Assembly (NCBI GenBank): GCA_036426205.1
Contig: WSYH01000837.1
Coordinates: 95,350 to 159,349 of the forward strand
Source of the DNA: Ascaphus truei
Taxonomy: Eukaryota; Chordata; Amphibia; Anura; Ascaphidae
Length of the DNA: 64,000 nucleotides
Direction: 5' to 3'
Of the stretch, positions 22,246 through 35,054 are shown one piece after another. The notes below the pieces were generated by a model. It was not told the DNA's origin. It searched no databases and was given only the letters and a program-made list of their open reading frames with translations. The position numbers and the translations under genes are program-made. How positions within the stretch are numbered: the first letter of the stretch is position 1; each line of letters begins with the position of its first letter.

Positions 22246-23378
22246 GTGCATTTTAGTTAGCCAACTAGATATCGATAATAAAGTTGAGATGTGAATTATT
22301 ACCCACCAACGTTGCCATGAAATGTGAGCCCTCAAACACACATTGGGAAAACCTAGCAGCAACGTTGCCACCTAGGGATTACAAAATCTTTGCAACAGGA
22401 TAATGCATTTCATGTTGCAACATGTTCAGCTGCGAATCTAAAGTAATGACTGATGGAGCAAAATCAGGAAAATGATAACACAAGTACTGAACACATCTGC
22501 CAAGGATTATTGCAAAATCATGGCAATCTTGGGTTGCAACTGTGCAAACTCCATTTTCTGCCAGAAATGCAGACTATTGGCCTCCGGTGATGCGCACGCA
22601 CGAGACTTTCGCAAGAACTTCTGACATATGGTATATCCTCAGAGGTTTCCGTAACAATATGAATAGGGAAGGAAACCGAATGACCGTAATGCCCTCGAAA
22701 ATAGATTTTTTAAGTCGCCTGCTTACAAACGTGATGACCCAGCATTTCGTGGTCATATTAACACACAGACCATAGTCATGCTTTTCCATGTCACCGTTAC
22801 TCAGCAAACCAAAAAAAATCTGCATCATTCTATGCAAAGTATACAAAGCAGGCAACACGGCAAGTAAATATTTAATGTAAAGGTTCAGTTTTTAAGTATA
22901 ATTTTTGCGTTTAATAATTCAAGGTCAAAATATCAATAAAAATCTATCTTAATCCCACAAAGTAATGAATTTAATAATTTTACCTCTGAGCTGCCATGTA
23001 CAGAAGATCTAAACGCATATAAGCTTATGGACAGAATTACTGCTTTAAAAGCACATTGTTTGAAAAGAATGTGTTTTTAAAGCAGCAATTTTGTCCTGAA
23101 GCCTATATGCGTTTAACTCATACGTACAGTACGTATCTTCTATCCTGAGCAGGTACTGCTTTTTTTTTTCCCTACTACATTTTAGCGTTACAAATCATGA
23201 TTTTCTTAATCTTTAGCGTGTAACTTCACTCTGAACGTCATTTTAATCTCCCAGACACTTAATATTTCAAATGTTTATATTTCCAAAACAGAGTATGAGA
23301 TTGAAAAAAATTAAAACAGAGTTGGAAAAGGCAAGATAAGATTCAAGAAATATCTATCTCTAACTACACACCCATATA

Positions 23379-23634
23379 CAGGCATACCCCGCATTAACGT
23401 ACGCAATGGGTCCAGAGCATGTATGTAAAGTGAAAATGTACTTAAAGTGAAGCACTCCCTTTTTCCCACTTATCGATGCATGTGCTGTACTGCAATCGTC
23501 ATATATGTGCATAACTGATGTAAATAACGCATGTGTAACAGGCTCTATAGTCTCCCCGCTTGCGCACAGCTTCGGTACAGGTCCTTACTCGCGAGTATAC
23601 TTAAAGTGAGTGTCCTTAAACCGGGGTATGCCTG
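23379..23634. mobile_element. mariner-like miniature element, copy 1
   Basis: The ends CAGGCATACCCCGC and CCGGGGTATGCCTG are inverted and flanked by TA. The interior shares TACATGCATCGATAAGTGG-type and TACTCGCGAGTA motifs with three other copies. Confidence 0.82.
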
Positions 23635-23786
23635 TACAAACTTTGTTTGTGTGCCTGTGTTCAAATACACTTTTTTGCATATCAACTTCTGAGTGCTGCT
23701 TTGTGATTTCTACTCTGGTGGGGATCATAATGTTACCTATTTTATGCGTATGGAGCAAACACCGGGACCATACTGACTTGGTGTGT

Positions 23787-23788
<2 letters not shown>

Positions 23789-23838
<50 letters not shown>
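23789..23838. repeat. (CA)n microsatellite
   Basis: About 25 CA units. Confidence 0.97.
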
Positions 23839-23840
<2 letters not shown>

Positions 23841-24131
23841 AATTAATGTGAGCAAATTCGCTCCAAATTGGAAGTCGTGAAGCTGGAATTACTGCCCTGC
23901 CGGCAGAGTCTAGGATAGGTGGAGTACAGGTGGAGTCTAGGATAGGTGGAGTCTACTCAGAGACGGGTCCCGGTATCCACGGGCTGCTGCATACATTTGC
24001 CCGGACGTCTATTGCAGACTTACACAGTTGGTGGTGAAATATTTTCACAAATGCCCGATTTGAACCTTTCCTTGTGAGTGAGCCTATTTTCCTCCCTCCC
24101 TATTTCCAATAACTAAATGTACTTGTTACGC

Positions 24132-24379
24132 CAGGGGTGAGCAAACTTAAGTTCGCACCCCCTGTCCACTCCCCCTCCTTACCTGCTCTCGGTCTCCACG
24201 CATCATATGACACGTTGCCATTTGACCCCAGGGAACAGCCGACAGAGCAGATAAGTGAAGTTGCAGAGGCCTCGCGCCTCCCCGGCATTTAATTTACATG
24301 CCTGGGGGGAAAAGCGCGGGGGCTCTGCAACCACGCGCCCCCTTAGAAAATCCCACACCCCATAGTTTGCGCACCGCTG
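24132..24379. mobile_element. hAT miniature element, copy B
   Basis: The ends CAGGGGTGAGCAAAC and TTTGCGCACCGCTG are flanked by TGTTACGC and TGTTATGC. Confidence 0.85.
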
Positions 24380-24984
24380 TGTTATGCTATGGGTCGTGCA
24401 CACTCTTTCTTTTAGATTCTACTTTGGATGGGGTTTATCCCTTGGAAAGGATTTCTTCATGCTTTGTAAATGTTACAAACCCCTCTGGGGTTAGAGATTA
24501 CTGGGAGTGTGTGTTTATTCATTTTAATTTTCAACTTGTATCCGTTGTTTGGAGGTTGGTGGCACCTCCTCCCAGGGTTTTAGCTCACCCTGCGCCCCCT
24601 TTAAAGTAGCAGGTTTTTCCATGTACCTGTGCGAGACAGATCCACTGAGACCATTCTCCCCCCACTGCAGAGGTAAATGAGAATGGTCACAGGTAGTGTT
24701 AGGACCTGCATACTGGTCATGCTGCGACATGGTTTGCAGGGCTATAAGGCCTTGGCCAAAGGGTTTAACTAAATGACCCTTACTCGTGAGAATACTAGGA
24801 TTGAAGTATTTCACGATGTATTTTCTCACACTGGATGTAGCATTGGGCATTTCTGTCTTGTACATTACGTGGGAACGCAAACCCTCATCGGGAGGTGTGC
24901 AGCCAGAGCAAAAACATTACACGTGCAGATGTGGTGAGGAGCGATCAGGAAGATCATAGGTATGAAATCACTCACTACGGTGCA

Positions 24985-25120
24985 GCAAAGGCGGACAAGA
25001 TCGGGACTCTAGCCTGGGAAAGAGGTTACAAAAACGTCGATATTTATTCGATTACCACATGTATTACTACTGTGAAGCGCTATGTACATTAATGGCGCTA
25101 CATAAGTAAAGACATACAAT
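24985..25120 (+). repeat. Short interspersed tail, GCGCTATGTACATTAATGGC family
   Basis: AAGCGCTATGTACATTAATG GCGCTACATAAGTAAAGACA at 25076-25113 is almost the same as 62745-62785, and is echoed in reverse at 40380-40410. It is a retroposon 3' tail of unclear class. Confidence 0.5.
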
Positions 25121-25681
25121 ACAATACGATAAAGAACTTCTTAAAACTATGAACGCTGTAGAGAAGCATCTGCCAGAAGGTTCAATAACAATTAGATGCA
25201 GCTTGTGTAAAACAAGGAAAGATGCATCAGAAATGTTACTTGTGAACGCTTCACTTGGCCTGTGCATTAACCCTTTGAGGGCTCCGAGGTTTAGTTACTA
25301 CATCATGGGGTCTGGCGCTTTAAGGGTTAAATAAACGCTGGCCACAGATTAACAAAACATTTAACAGCTGTTCTTCTGTGGTAACAAAACAAAAGCGCCT
25401 CCTTTATCAACGGGCATGATTTCTAAACAGATCTGTTTTCCCCTTAATGTTTAGGTCATGGTGGCAATTTGGCAGTTAACAAAAAGAAAGAAAAAATGCC
25501 TATTGTGTTGGTCGTGTCCCCCATACCATGTTTAGACCTAGAAACCACACGAGGGAGCTCTTTTTAAGACCTTGTGTAACACAAGTCGTTCTACCCAGTG
25601 CATGCGTACAATATTTGGAATAGCTGTAACTGCATGACATTGCTCGACACACAGGCCGCCAAGAAGCTCGTTAAGCCTGTA

Positions 25682-26003
25682 CAGGCATCCCCCGGTTTAA
25701 AGGACACTCACCTTAAGTACACTTGCGAGTAAGGACATCTCGCCCAATAGGCAAATGTCAGCTCACGCATGCGCCTGTCAGCACGTCCTGAACAGCAATA
25801 CCGGCTCCCTACCTGTACCGAAGCGGTGCGCAAGCAGGGAGACTATAGAGCCTGTTACACATGTGTTATTTACATCAGTAATGCACGTATGACGATTGCA
25901 GTACAGTACATGCATCGAGAAGTGGAAAAAAGGTGGTGCTTCACTTTAAGTACATTTTCACTTCACATACATGCTCTGAACCCATTACGTACGTTAATGC
26001 CTG
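25682..26003. mobile_element. mariner-like miniature element, copy 2
   Basis: It starts CAGGCATCCCCCGG and ends ACGTTAATGCCTG, flanked by TA. The right end has lost part of the inverted repeat. Confidence 0.78.
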
Positions 26004-26009
26004 TACAGT

Positions 26010-27808
26010 ATTTATCAGTGCAGGAAAGGAGTGTGACAGTGCAATACTTATCAGCATACGTCATTACGCAGCTGAGGGAACGGGAGAAGCTGCGAGAGGA
26101 GGAGCAAGAGTCGGCTGCTAAGGTGGTCAGAGGCCCACAGGTGATACGAGTTGCCCACGAATGTTCTATATACCCTTTGTTAATTTAATGGTAAAAAAAA
26201 AAAAAAACAAAGGAACGTTATGGTAAATATTTATGACCGGCTTTTGGTTTCCTGAATCGCTTTTTAATTGTTCTCTCTTTGAACTACATAACATCTGATC
26301 ACACAATAGGAGGAATCTGCATGCGGGTATAGTAGCCCAGGAACAGTCTCCCCTAAAAAGGTGAAGTTAAATCATGTGCGACTGCAAAGCCTACAGGAAA
26401 AGGTCACTATTACACTAGACTAGTGAAACTCTTCCGCACAATCTGCAAAACTGTGATGCCTAACTCGGCTGTTTATGGCAACCGGTGTGTGTCAAATAAT
26501 AACAAAAGCATTAAAACGGGCAGTCCTGCATGGACATGGGTAAACCAAGGGTAATGGCAATTTTAAATAGGTTAAATAAAGCCGATTGCCAATTGAAGGT
26601 ATTGTTAAATATTTTAATCTGATGTCTTTTGGTGATGAGACTGTCATTCCCCAAATCTACAGATTATTATTTGGTAAGTAATTATGGTGCAATCATTATC
26701 CCACAAGATGAGCAGAAGTAGCTGATCTGTTTGAATCCAGTATTCCCAACAAAATGCAATACATATTCATTTGTCACAAGGACGTTAGAAAGTCCTTCCA
26801 TAAAGACTTTAACGTTGATTAAAATGCTTCTAGGGAAGCCCTAGAAATTTCCAGCCCGGGAAAAAAAAAAAAAGAAAACATGCAGCCCATTAGCAGGGAA
26901 AATGCAAAAAGATTGCTAAAGTTGGCACATTACCTCTCCAGCCCTGCAGCCACTGTATCAGGGCAGCCTGCATCATGAAAGAGGATGGATACGCCGTGTT
27001 CGCTTGATCGGACTAGGCTATAAAACCCAAGGCTGACAGCAGGCTGCTACAACACATTCAGATGACAGCAGATTGTGCAATCTTGTTCCACAATCCTCAC
27101 TGAATGAACCCTACGGATGCAGTAAGACCAGATGCGGTCTCTGCGCTATGCCTCACATATAAAGGCTGTCTTCATGTGCGCACCATCCCATGCCCAAATT
27201 CAAGAGGCGTGCCTAGAGCAAAAGACCGTGCAGGTGAAATGTGGCATGAGGGCAGCCTGCCCGTTTGGCACGCACGCCTGATATTACATTTTATTCTTTG
27301 ACTGATTTCGCACTCGGAGAAGTTCACAGCAAGTCTGGCACTCACCCAGTGTTTGTTGGCATATCCCAGCTCACCTTTCACTCAGGAGGCCGCAACAGGG
27401 CAACAACTTGTCACGTTAATTCTGGGCTCTTGCCAGCTACATGACTCAGCAACACAAGACTATACCTTTGGAGTGATCGAGACGAACCAGCACTTGGTTT
27501 AAAAACCTTGACAAGCACACAGCTAAAAGACCTTTAGTCCAGAAGCAACATAGATAACAAATGATTGTCCCCAGCGTGTGCTTTTCTACTGAATTCATTT
27601 AGTTGCATTATATGTTCCTTGAATTGTAAGGTACGATCGGCCAAGAGTGAAGTACAACATAAGTACATCCTACATGCAGAGAGAAGCCAAATCAGTAGTT
27701 ATGTGGCAGTCCCACTGCACGTGGCAAAGCTCAGCAATGATAGTGGAGGGGGGTTTAGGATAAATATCACGTTTAAGGACACGGGCATTCTGGTGAAATG
27801 TGCTTCCC
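26010..27808. other. Non-coding, unassigned
   Basis: Intronic sequence with no repeat family or ORF I can name. Confidence 0.35.
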
Positions 27809-27811
27809 TTA

Positions 27812-27978
27812 GGGCCGTTCTATACAGCATGCGGCCGCGTGTTCCTATGCGAACGTGTGTGCACGTGCCGCATGTTTCCGTGTATATAGAGCCGGGAGCT
27901 GCAGGTAAGTGTATATGCGTGTATATGTTGTGTGAGTGTAAGTAAGATTTTTTTAAATTAAAAAAAAAAGTGTAATAA

Positions 27979-28028
<50 letters not shown>

Positions 28029-28153
28029 CGCTGTCGGCTCCCCTCTCCCTGCTGTGCGCGCGCGGCACATCTATAGAAAGGCTGACTAACGTCAGCCAAC
28101 TAAAAATCCGCGCGCGCACGGCGTAGCACGCGCCCGGCACTATAGAATGTGCC
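27812..28153. mobile_element. Harbinger-type miniature element containing a CA microsatellite
   Basis: The ends GGGCCGTTCTATA and, reversed, GGCACATTCTATA are flanked by TTA on both sides (27809-27811 and 28154-28156). A (CA)n tract at 27979-28026 lies inside. A truncated relative starts at 63788. Confidence 0.7.
27979..28026. repeat. (CA)n microsatellite inside a miniature element
   Basis: About 24 CA units inside the 27812-28153 element. Confidence 0.97.
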
Positions 28154-28588
28154 TTACCTGCTCACCGCTGTTCTGTAAGCAGAACGCAGATTACACAAAC
28201 AAGAGACAGACATACATTCCAAATATGATCTTAACTGCCTCCACATAAGCAAAAGTTAAGTGTCAGAGGGCAGTCAATGGCTTAAACATCATTAAAAAAA
28301 CAAAAACAAAAAAACAACAAGTCTATTACAAACGTAAATAAAAACTAAAAAATGTAATGGAATCCCACAAAAAAAAAAAATACATAAAAATAAGATGAAG
28401 GATGTGTGGGTGAGAAACTTTGGCACATGATGCAAGTGTAAAAGTTACATATCAGCATTATAAAAAAGGGCAAAAGTCACTCAGTGGCAATATATGGGTC
28501 ATTTATTATGTTCAGTGCAATTACAGCACTAAGCTGGATTCCGCCAAGAGTTAACCCAGTGCGGTGGCTCAAGTGAAACCTGTACATA

Positions 28589-28719
28589 CAGGCATACCCC
28601 GGTTTAAGGACACTCACGTGCCGACAGGCGCATGCCTGAGCTGCCGTTTGCCTATTGAGCGATATGTCCTTACTCGCGAGTGTACTTAAAGTGAGTGTCC
28701 TTAAACTGGGGTATGCCCG
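28589..28719. mobile_element. mariner-like miniature element, copy 3 (short)
   Basis: CAGGCATACCCCGGTTTAAG pairs almost perfectly with CTTAAACTGGGGTATGCCCG. The 131 bp unit is an internally deleted palindrome flanked by TA. Confidence 0.82.
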
Positions 28720-29391
28720 TACTCCATGTTGTGCTGATCTAACTTTTCATGGTTTCAAAAGTTTTTCCCCCTTCTGTTTTACCCTGATAAATTGTTTCAA
28801 TGGCATAGAGACAGACAACTATGTCTGACATGGTGACAGCCAGAGGCCAGCGTTACCGCCCAGAGGCGCACATTTTTAGCAGCGGATATCTCTAGAATTC
28901 CCCCACAGGATTTAGAAAGATTGGGGGGGAGGGGGTTCGAAGAGAAGAGGGGGAGAAGTGGTAGGTGAAGAAACAAAAACAGCAGCAAAAAGGGAGTATT
29001 GTTTTTCTGGTTACTAGGATTGAGGCTTTATAGGAGCTGTAACATGAAGCGAATCACTTGTTTTTCCTGCATTAAATGTTCTCCATTAATCCCGCTCACA
29101 TGCCTCAATCATTAAAATCATTTTGTGATTTAATTACATTTTCTCCAATCAACCCCTTCAGTGCTGATTAATTATATGGCCACAGCGCTCTGATCACAGG
29201 GTCAAGTGGTCACTATTGCAGAGAGCACGTGATTTACAGCCGTCCTCCGGCTCACACAGAAGAGCAAGTGCTCTTCCATTCCAGCACTCCCACTGCTCTG
29301 CCTATGCCAGGACTGACAAGGGCAGATCAGGGGGCAAATGCAGACGTGGACTGGCCCTTTGGTTTACAGGGGACACAACCCAGGTAGACCC

Positions 29392-29842
29392 TTAAAGCTG
29401 CAGTTCAGTCAATATCCTGCATGTATGTTTTTTTAATAAATCAGTTCTGTAGTAAGAAAAAATACTTTTATCATTTTCTGTTTTTAAAAAAACAACCTTG
29501 AAAGACCAATTTTCTTGTATTCTATTTTAACAACCATTTGCTAAGGCACTACCCCTTCATGTCCTGTCACAAGCCCTGGCACACCCCTTTGTCAGCCCTG
29601 CCCTCCCTCTAGCACATGTCAGTGCAGGAGTGCTCATGAATATTCATGAGCTTCCACTGAGTGACAGAAGCAGAAGAAAAACATATCCCTTCTCTAATGA
29701 TGTCACCAAATTTCGCCGATCAATACATGGAGAACGAATTGACTGGCAGCTATACAGTTCTTTAGGTAATTAGAGATTGCACACATAAAACTATTGAAGT
29801 AAAAAAATAAATTAAAAAAAAAAGACTGAACTGCAGCTTTAA
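29392..29842. mobile_element. TTAA-flanked element with AGCTGCAGTTCAGTC inverted ends
   Basis: TTAA at 29392-29395 and 29839-29842 bounds a 15 bp perfect inverted repeat, AGCTGCAGTTCAGTC. No ORF. A second copy at 34361-35869 is split by later insertions. Confidence 0.75.
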
Positions 29843-29910
29843 AGTAGCAATACTACATTTCCTCTTTTTTTTTTCTTTCTTATTATTTGTATATGTAAAG
29901 CATGCGACTA

Positions 29911-30226
29911 CAGGCATACCCCGCTTTAAGTACACTCGCGAGTAAGTACATATCGCCCAATAGGCAAACGGCAGCTCACGCATGCGCCTGTCAGCACGTC
30001 CTGAACATCAATACCGGCTCCCTACCTGTACCGAAGCTGTGCGCAAGCGGGGAGACTATAGAGCCTGTTACAAATGCGTTATTTACATCAGTTATGCACG
30101 TATATAACGATTGCACTATAGTACATGCATCGATAAGTGGGAAAAGGTAATGCTTCACTTTAAGTACATTTTCGCTTTACATACATGCTCCGGTCCCATT
30201 GCGTACGTTAATGCGGGGTATGCCTG
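29911..30226. mobile_element. mariner-like miniature element, copy 4
   Basis: The ends CAGGCATACCCCGC and GCGGGGTATGCCTG are perfect inverted repeats flanked by TA. This is the best-preserved full-length copy. Confidence 0.87.
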
Positions 30227-30788
30227 TATATATAATGCTACATTTTTGCCTAATCTGACAATCGTTTGGTACTCCTGTTACAATTCTGGAAAAAACATCA
30301 TTGCGTGCCTAACATAATGGCTGTCTCAGTCAGTGTAATGTGAAAGTGGGATTATAAAGCCCGTGTAGGGGGGTGCACTAGGATCTATGCAACCATTTTT
30401 GTTTCTCTCCGTTTGTCCATCTTGTTTTTTATGTAGTTATTGGAAGAAGCTTGAATGAGATTTGACCTCAGTGATTTTGCTAGTCTATAAATCCCAGATT
30501 CCCTCAGGGGTCTTTCGCTGTTCCTAAACGAATCTCTATATATGCCAGGGGCAAGGGGGGTGGGAGGGGGCGGGTGAACGAAATGCAGAACCAGTTTGAG
30601 ATAAAGAGCTACTCCCACGTAAAACTCCAATTTGGGTGGGTCGATGTGTTTGCAAAATAATTGGAAGTTAGGACCAGTAAAGATAAAAACTTGCTTCTCC
30701 CGCTTCTCCTTATTTTTCAATAACAGCCCTAAATTTAGGAATGTGATAATTGTATGGTCACAGTAAATCTCACCCCAGAGGTGAACCA

Positions 30789-31045
30789 TAGTGTAAAAGT
30801 TATGTAGTAGAAACCTGTATTTTCTGGTATTGATTAGGTATCCGTATCAACAAAAGGTCAACCCCTCCTGGAGGGGCGTATTATAATTTTCTGTAAGCCA
30901 GCCCATCTAGGGGCATGTATTATACCTCAGGAGGGTATAAAGATTGTTTTTCTCACTGTATGGCAGAAGAGCTCTTGCATTGAGCTTTTCTCCTTCTATA
31001 CTCGTACTGAAATAAACTCTTACTTGATTCAACTCTGAAAAATAA
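30789..31045 (+). repeat. Possible LTR fragment (promoter/poly(A) part)
   Basis: GGGTATAAAGATTG (TATA-like) is followed about 75 bp later by GAAATAAACTCTTACTTG (poly(A) signal and R-U5-like context). This spacing is typical of retroelement LTRs. No ends or duplications could be fixed, so the class is open. Confidence 0.4.
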
Positions 31046-31079
31046 TGAACCCGTAATGATTGCATTTTTTTTCGCATTC

Positions 31080-31262
31080 ACAGTACCTCAGCAGCTACAA
31101 TGTATCCTTATGTTACGAAGATAACATTATCTATTGTTCCTGTTTCCAGCACAAACTACAAGAAAGTGTTGCAAAGATATTGCACTGCTGGGGAGGTGGG
31201 CTATAGAAATGTGTGTGTATATATATAAAATCCTCATTAAAAATGGCATTTAGAGTTGAATA
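31080..31262. repeat. Partial TTAA-element interior
   Basis: CAGCAGCTACAATGTATCCTTATGTTACGAAG ... CACTGCTGGGGAGGTGGGCTATAG matches 3110-3270 and 7720-7745 in part. Confidence 0.55.
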
Positions 31263-31307
31263 AAAATACTGCATTTTTGTAAGTATTATCAGAACGAACG
31301 AACGAAC

Positions 31308-31332
31308 ACACACACACACACACACACACACG
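31308..31332. repeat. (GAAC)n/(CA)n microsatellite
   Basis: GAACGAACGAACGAA runs into a CA array. A T-rich reverse strand gives spurious ORFs. Confidence 0.9.
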
Positions 31333-32204
31333 GCAGTCTGTGTGTAAGTGTGGCTGCAGGGAGTCAGTCTGATCTGTGTCCATGTGTATGTTTGCATGAG
31401 TGATTGCGTGATTGCGACCATGTATGTACTGTATGCATAAGAGAGAAAACCAGTAAGCTAATTTATATACCCCCAAAGTAACCACAATATATATATATAT
31501 TTGCATATGAGCGTCAAAACAGAGTGCTACTGGGCATGGCAATATATAGTTAAAACCTGCACAGATTTGGTCTACCTTGGCGTTTGGTGTGCAGGCTTAA
31601 GATACTTTGGCCAAAGAATCAAACTAAATGACTATATGTTTTTAGTTTAGATATACACATACATACATACATACATGTACTTTACTGTGTATCTGTGTCA
31701 TTGGAAGTAGCATTGGGCTCTGTCTGTGTTTTATGCTCTGTCCTTGATTTTAACCCCTATTAGAACATTTTAGTCTTTTCTAGGTAGATAGTGGGGCCCC
31801 TACAACCGGTTTCTCCGTCACAGAAATTTGACACAAGCGTTACGTCCCTAGTGCCAATAAAGTGTTAGGCTCTGTGTAGTTTCACATACCTGTATGTCCG
31901 CAGAGCGCTTAAGGGTTGGAGATGGGAATTTTAAATCAAACGCATCCCTGTTCATTGTAACATTACAATGACTTCCTTATGAGCGTCAAAGTACCATGTC
32001 ACAAATGCTGCACAGATTCATGGGTTTTCTGCTTATTTTTTGGGGCAGGGATCAGAAACTAAAAATCGGACATGCGAAGTCAACCATTCAAAATGGTAGA
32101 GAATATGTCACATATGCCTTGTGCAGAAACCTCTCACCACCTGCTAACTTGAGAATCAAAGGCTAGAAAAGCCTGCTTTTCACATACAGTATAAAGAATT
32201 GAAA

Positions 32205-32560
32205 GTATGTCTGACGAAGGATCCCTGACGAAGCATCACAGCGAAACGTGTTGGATTGAGCCTAACAGACCACCATAGGCTGTGTGGCACGTTGAATCTC
32301 CTTAGACCAATCAGGAACCGGCAGCTCATGAAAGTGCTCGTGAGCAGGACACAGGCACGCTCCTGCAGGCATCGCTGGCTCCTTACCCCTCCCAGGCTGT
32401 GCACAAGCTGGGAGAGAATAGAGACTGTAAACTTTCAACATTGGAAGCCAAGCTGCACGTTGACCAGAGCAAGGAGGCACAGAGATTGTCAACAAGCTGG
32501 GAAGCTATCCACAACGCTGACACACCATTGCTGTTCTGTGAGTGGATTACGGTTTTAAAC
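32205..32560 (+). repeat. Penelope-like terminal repeat fragment
   Basis: CTGACGAAGCATCACAGCGAAACGTGTTGG-type sequence at 32225-32252 followed by about 300 bp of non-coding sequence matches the pattern of Penelope terminal repeats, with a possible degenerate hammerhead motif. There is no ORF beyond chance. Confidence 0.45.
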
Positions 32561-33304
32561 CTGTCCTAATATTAAATGTATTGCACCATGATATCTGCTC
32601 TTCTATTTTGTCAAGCTTAAAATCCTGAATAAGAAAACACCATAGAGTTCCATCTGGGTTATCAGTAATTGGGATTTATTGCCATTTGAACCAACAAGAG
32701 GATTAAAAGTGCTAATCAGGTGTAAGCGATGCCATCAATATGTCCACCTGAGATTTGCTTTGAAAAGCAATATTGACCACAATTAGCGGTGTTATTACAT
32801 CAATTAAACTTCAAATTGATCTAGTTTCAATGTTTGCTAAATAGCCATATATTCACTGTTCAAGACTATTGAAATTCGGAAGTTGGGAACAATATGGCGT
32901 TAGTGGAATTTGAATTTCACCTGTGGATACACCTGTTCCATTGTCAGTTGCAACAATTGTTTATTAATTCACTATGTTTTGCCTGTATTAATTCACTATG
33001 TTTTGCCTGTATTTTTCTATGTCTATACATTGTGCTTGAGCCTATGCGCCAGAGGACACCCCCCCCCCCTTTTTTTTTTCAATGCAGGCAGGCACAGCCT
33101 GTGGGAGAGGAAGGGGGGAAAGGTGATATCACAGAACAGTAAGGAAGGGAAAAACCCCTAAATGGAACAAATGGAGGTTAAAATGAGGGGGGCAAAGTTT
33201 TGGGGTCAACATCCCCTTCTATTGGCCAATTCCCAAAGTCCCCAACAAAAAGGGGTCAAGGTACTTCCCTACACCCTCACATCCAGGGAAGTACCTTGTT
33301 GGGG

Positions 33305-33505
33305 GGAGAAGGAGCGGCTCAGTAAGCAAAGACACTGATGGCACGGAGTTTGAAGCAGGGGAACCTAGACTGCTTGTGACCTTGAGCAAGTCACTTTATC
33401 TCCCTATGCCTCAGGCACTAAAAAACAGATTGTAAGCTCTACGGGGCAGGGACTGCAAAATGTCTCTGTAAAGTTCAACGTAAAACTAGCAGCGCTATAC
33501 AAGAA
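33305..33505 (+). mobile_element. tRNA-type SINE with (ATT)n tail
   Basis: GGAGCGGCTCAGTAAGCAAAG is the box A region. The box B part is partly deleted. CTTGTGACCTTGAGCAAGTC, CACTTTATCTCCCTATGCCT and AGATTGTAAGCTCTACGGGG follow. It ends at the (ATT)n array 33506-33560. Same family as 56115-56370. Confidence 0.75.
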
Positions 33506-33506
33506 C

Positions 33507-33560
<54 letters not shown>
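33506..33560. repeat. (ATT)n microsatellite (SINE tail)
   Basis: About 18 ATT units, an expanded 3' tail of the SINE at 33305-33505. Confidence 0.97.
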
Positions 33561-34417
33561 GTACAGAGAATATCTACAAGTTTATTATAAAAAGTCCAAT
33601 ACCACATAGCCACCCAGAAAACAACTTTTTTGTAAAGAATGTAATGGTCTAATTGGCTTTCTTAAGCCAATTTAACCCTGCCAACAGCTATGGTTTGGTT
33701 GCTATCTTTTGAAAATAAATTTCGAGTTGAATCAACGACTTAAAAACAAAAACAAAAAAAACTTCCCATTTACTCTTTAAAGTTTGCCTCAATATATAAA
33801 AGGCTGCATAACTGTTTCTATAATACTTAGACAGATGCCATTTTTACTGTTGTGTCTGTGTACTTCCACATATACATCTCAATATAAAATGAACACATAA
33901 CGTCTATTTTTGCAGGAGAAACATTGTCTTTGGAACCTCTTAGTCGTGAAATTGCGGTTATGCAACGGTTACGGATATCTATTTATTCTTGCAAATTGCC
34001 ATCAGAGCCAGGATATCGGCATACTTAAAAGTGTTCTTTTTGGAATACCTTTTTAGGCAGGCCCCGATACTTTGACAGAATGTCTTTTAAGATACATTTA
34101 AGTGTCCTATTTATTCTAGTGTCAGGGAAGCTAAATTGTATTTAAATTTTCCATTAAATAAAAAACACACTATGAAACTAGGCCTGGTCAATGGTTTACC
34201 AGTCCGTGAAAACAATTCTTGTTTTTTTTTTTTTTTTTTAAACAATTGGAACCCACGTTAACCCCTCATGTGCCACATTGATTAAAATACTTAATTTCTG
34301 CCAAACATTACAGCCCGATTAAAAATAAAAAAAAAAGGGAAATAGAAACTGCATGAAGATTTAAAGCTGCAGACCAAGCAATATCCTGCATGTGTGTGTG
34401 TGTGTGTTTTTTTTTAA

Positions 34418-35054
34418 AGAGAAACAGTAGGAAAAAGCAGGCACCAGTAACTCAGGAAACAAAAAATAAAGGATATCCAAGGGAGCGTGTGCCCATTAAA
34501 AATGAATTTAATGGAAACTACAAAAAAACAGCTACATTACGGGGTACAGAGCCCCCCACCAACGCGTTTCGAGCTCGTAATGTAGCTGTTTTTTTGTAGT
34601 TTCCATTAAATTCATTTTTAATGGGCACACGCTCCCTTGGATATCCTTTATTTTTTGTTTCCTGGGTTACTGGTGCCTGCTTTTTCCTACTGTTTCTCTT
34701 GCCAGCACCCCAGAAAAAACGGAAGCACACCCCCTGCTGTGGATGAAGACTGGACAGTCTTAAGGACATATAAAACGCAGAGTGAGTCATTTATATCACC
34801 TGCTTATTCTCCATTCCGATACAATATATGTTGGGTCACTTTATTGTGAGGTCTCTTACTACATTGCTCGTGGGGACCCTAGTCCACTAGTCGGATTATA
34901 ATGGAGTAGTGATTGTTCTACATGTTATGGGTTAATATCCCTTACTCATTCATCAGTGGGTTTATACTGCAGGACTCTTCAATCAATTATTTGAACTTTG
35001 TGGTTTCTTTCAAGTACCATATTGAGGCTTTTTTCTGAGCACCACACATTTGCT
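34418..35054 (+). mobile_element. Penelope-like foldback insertion (124 bp arms)
   Basis: Arms 34418-34541 and 34576-34699 are near-perfect inverted repeats. The 34 bp spacer contains CCAACGCGTTTCGAG. A tail of about 350 bp follows. The flanking T-run plus AA is duplicated (34407-34417 and 35055-35065). The layout is the same as at 9796-10325. Confidence 0.7.

Noticed and set aside
30385..30789. 134-codon minus-strand open frame
   Set aside because: I tried to read it as a LINE ORF1 or Tx1-type fragment and found no convincing motif. Left unassigned.
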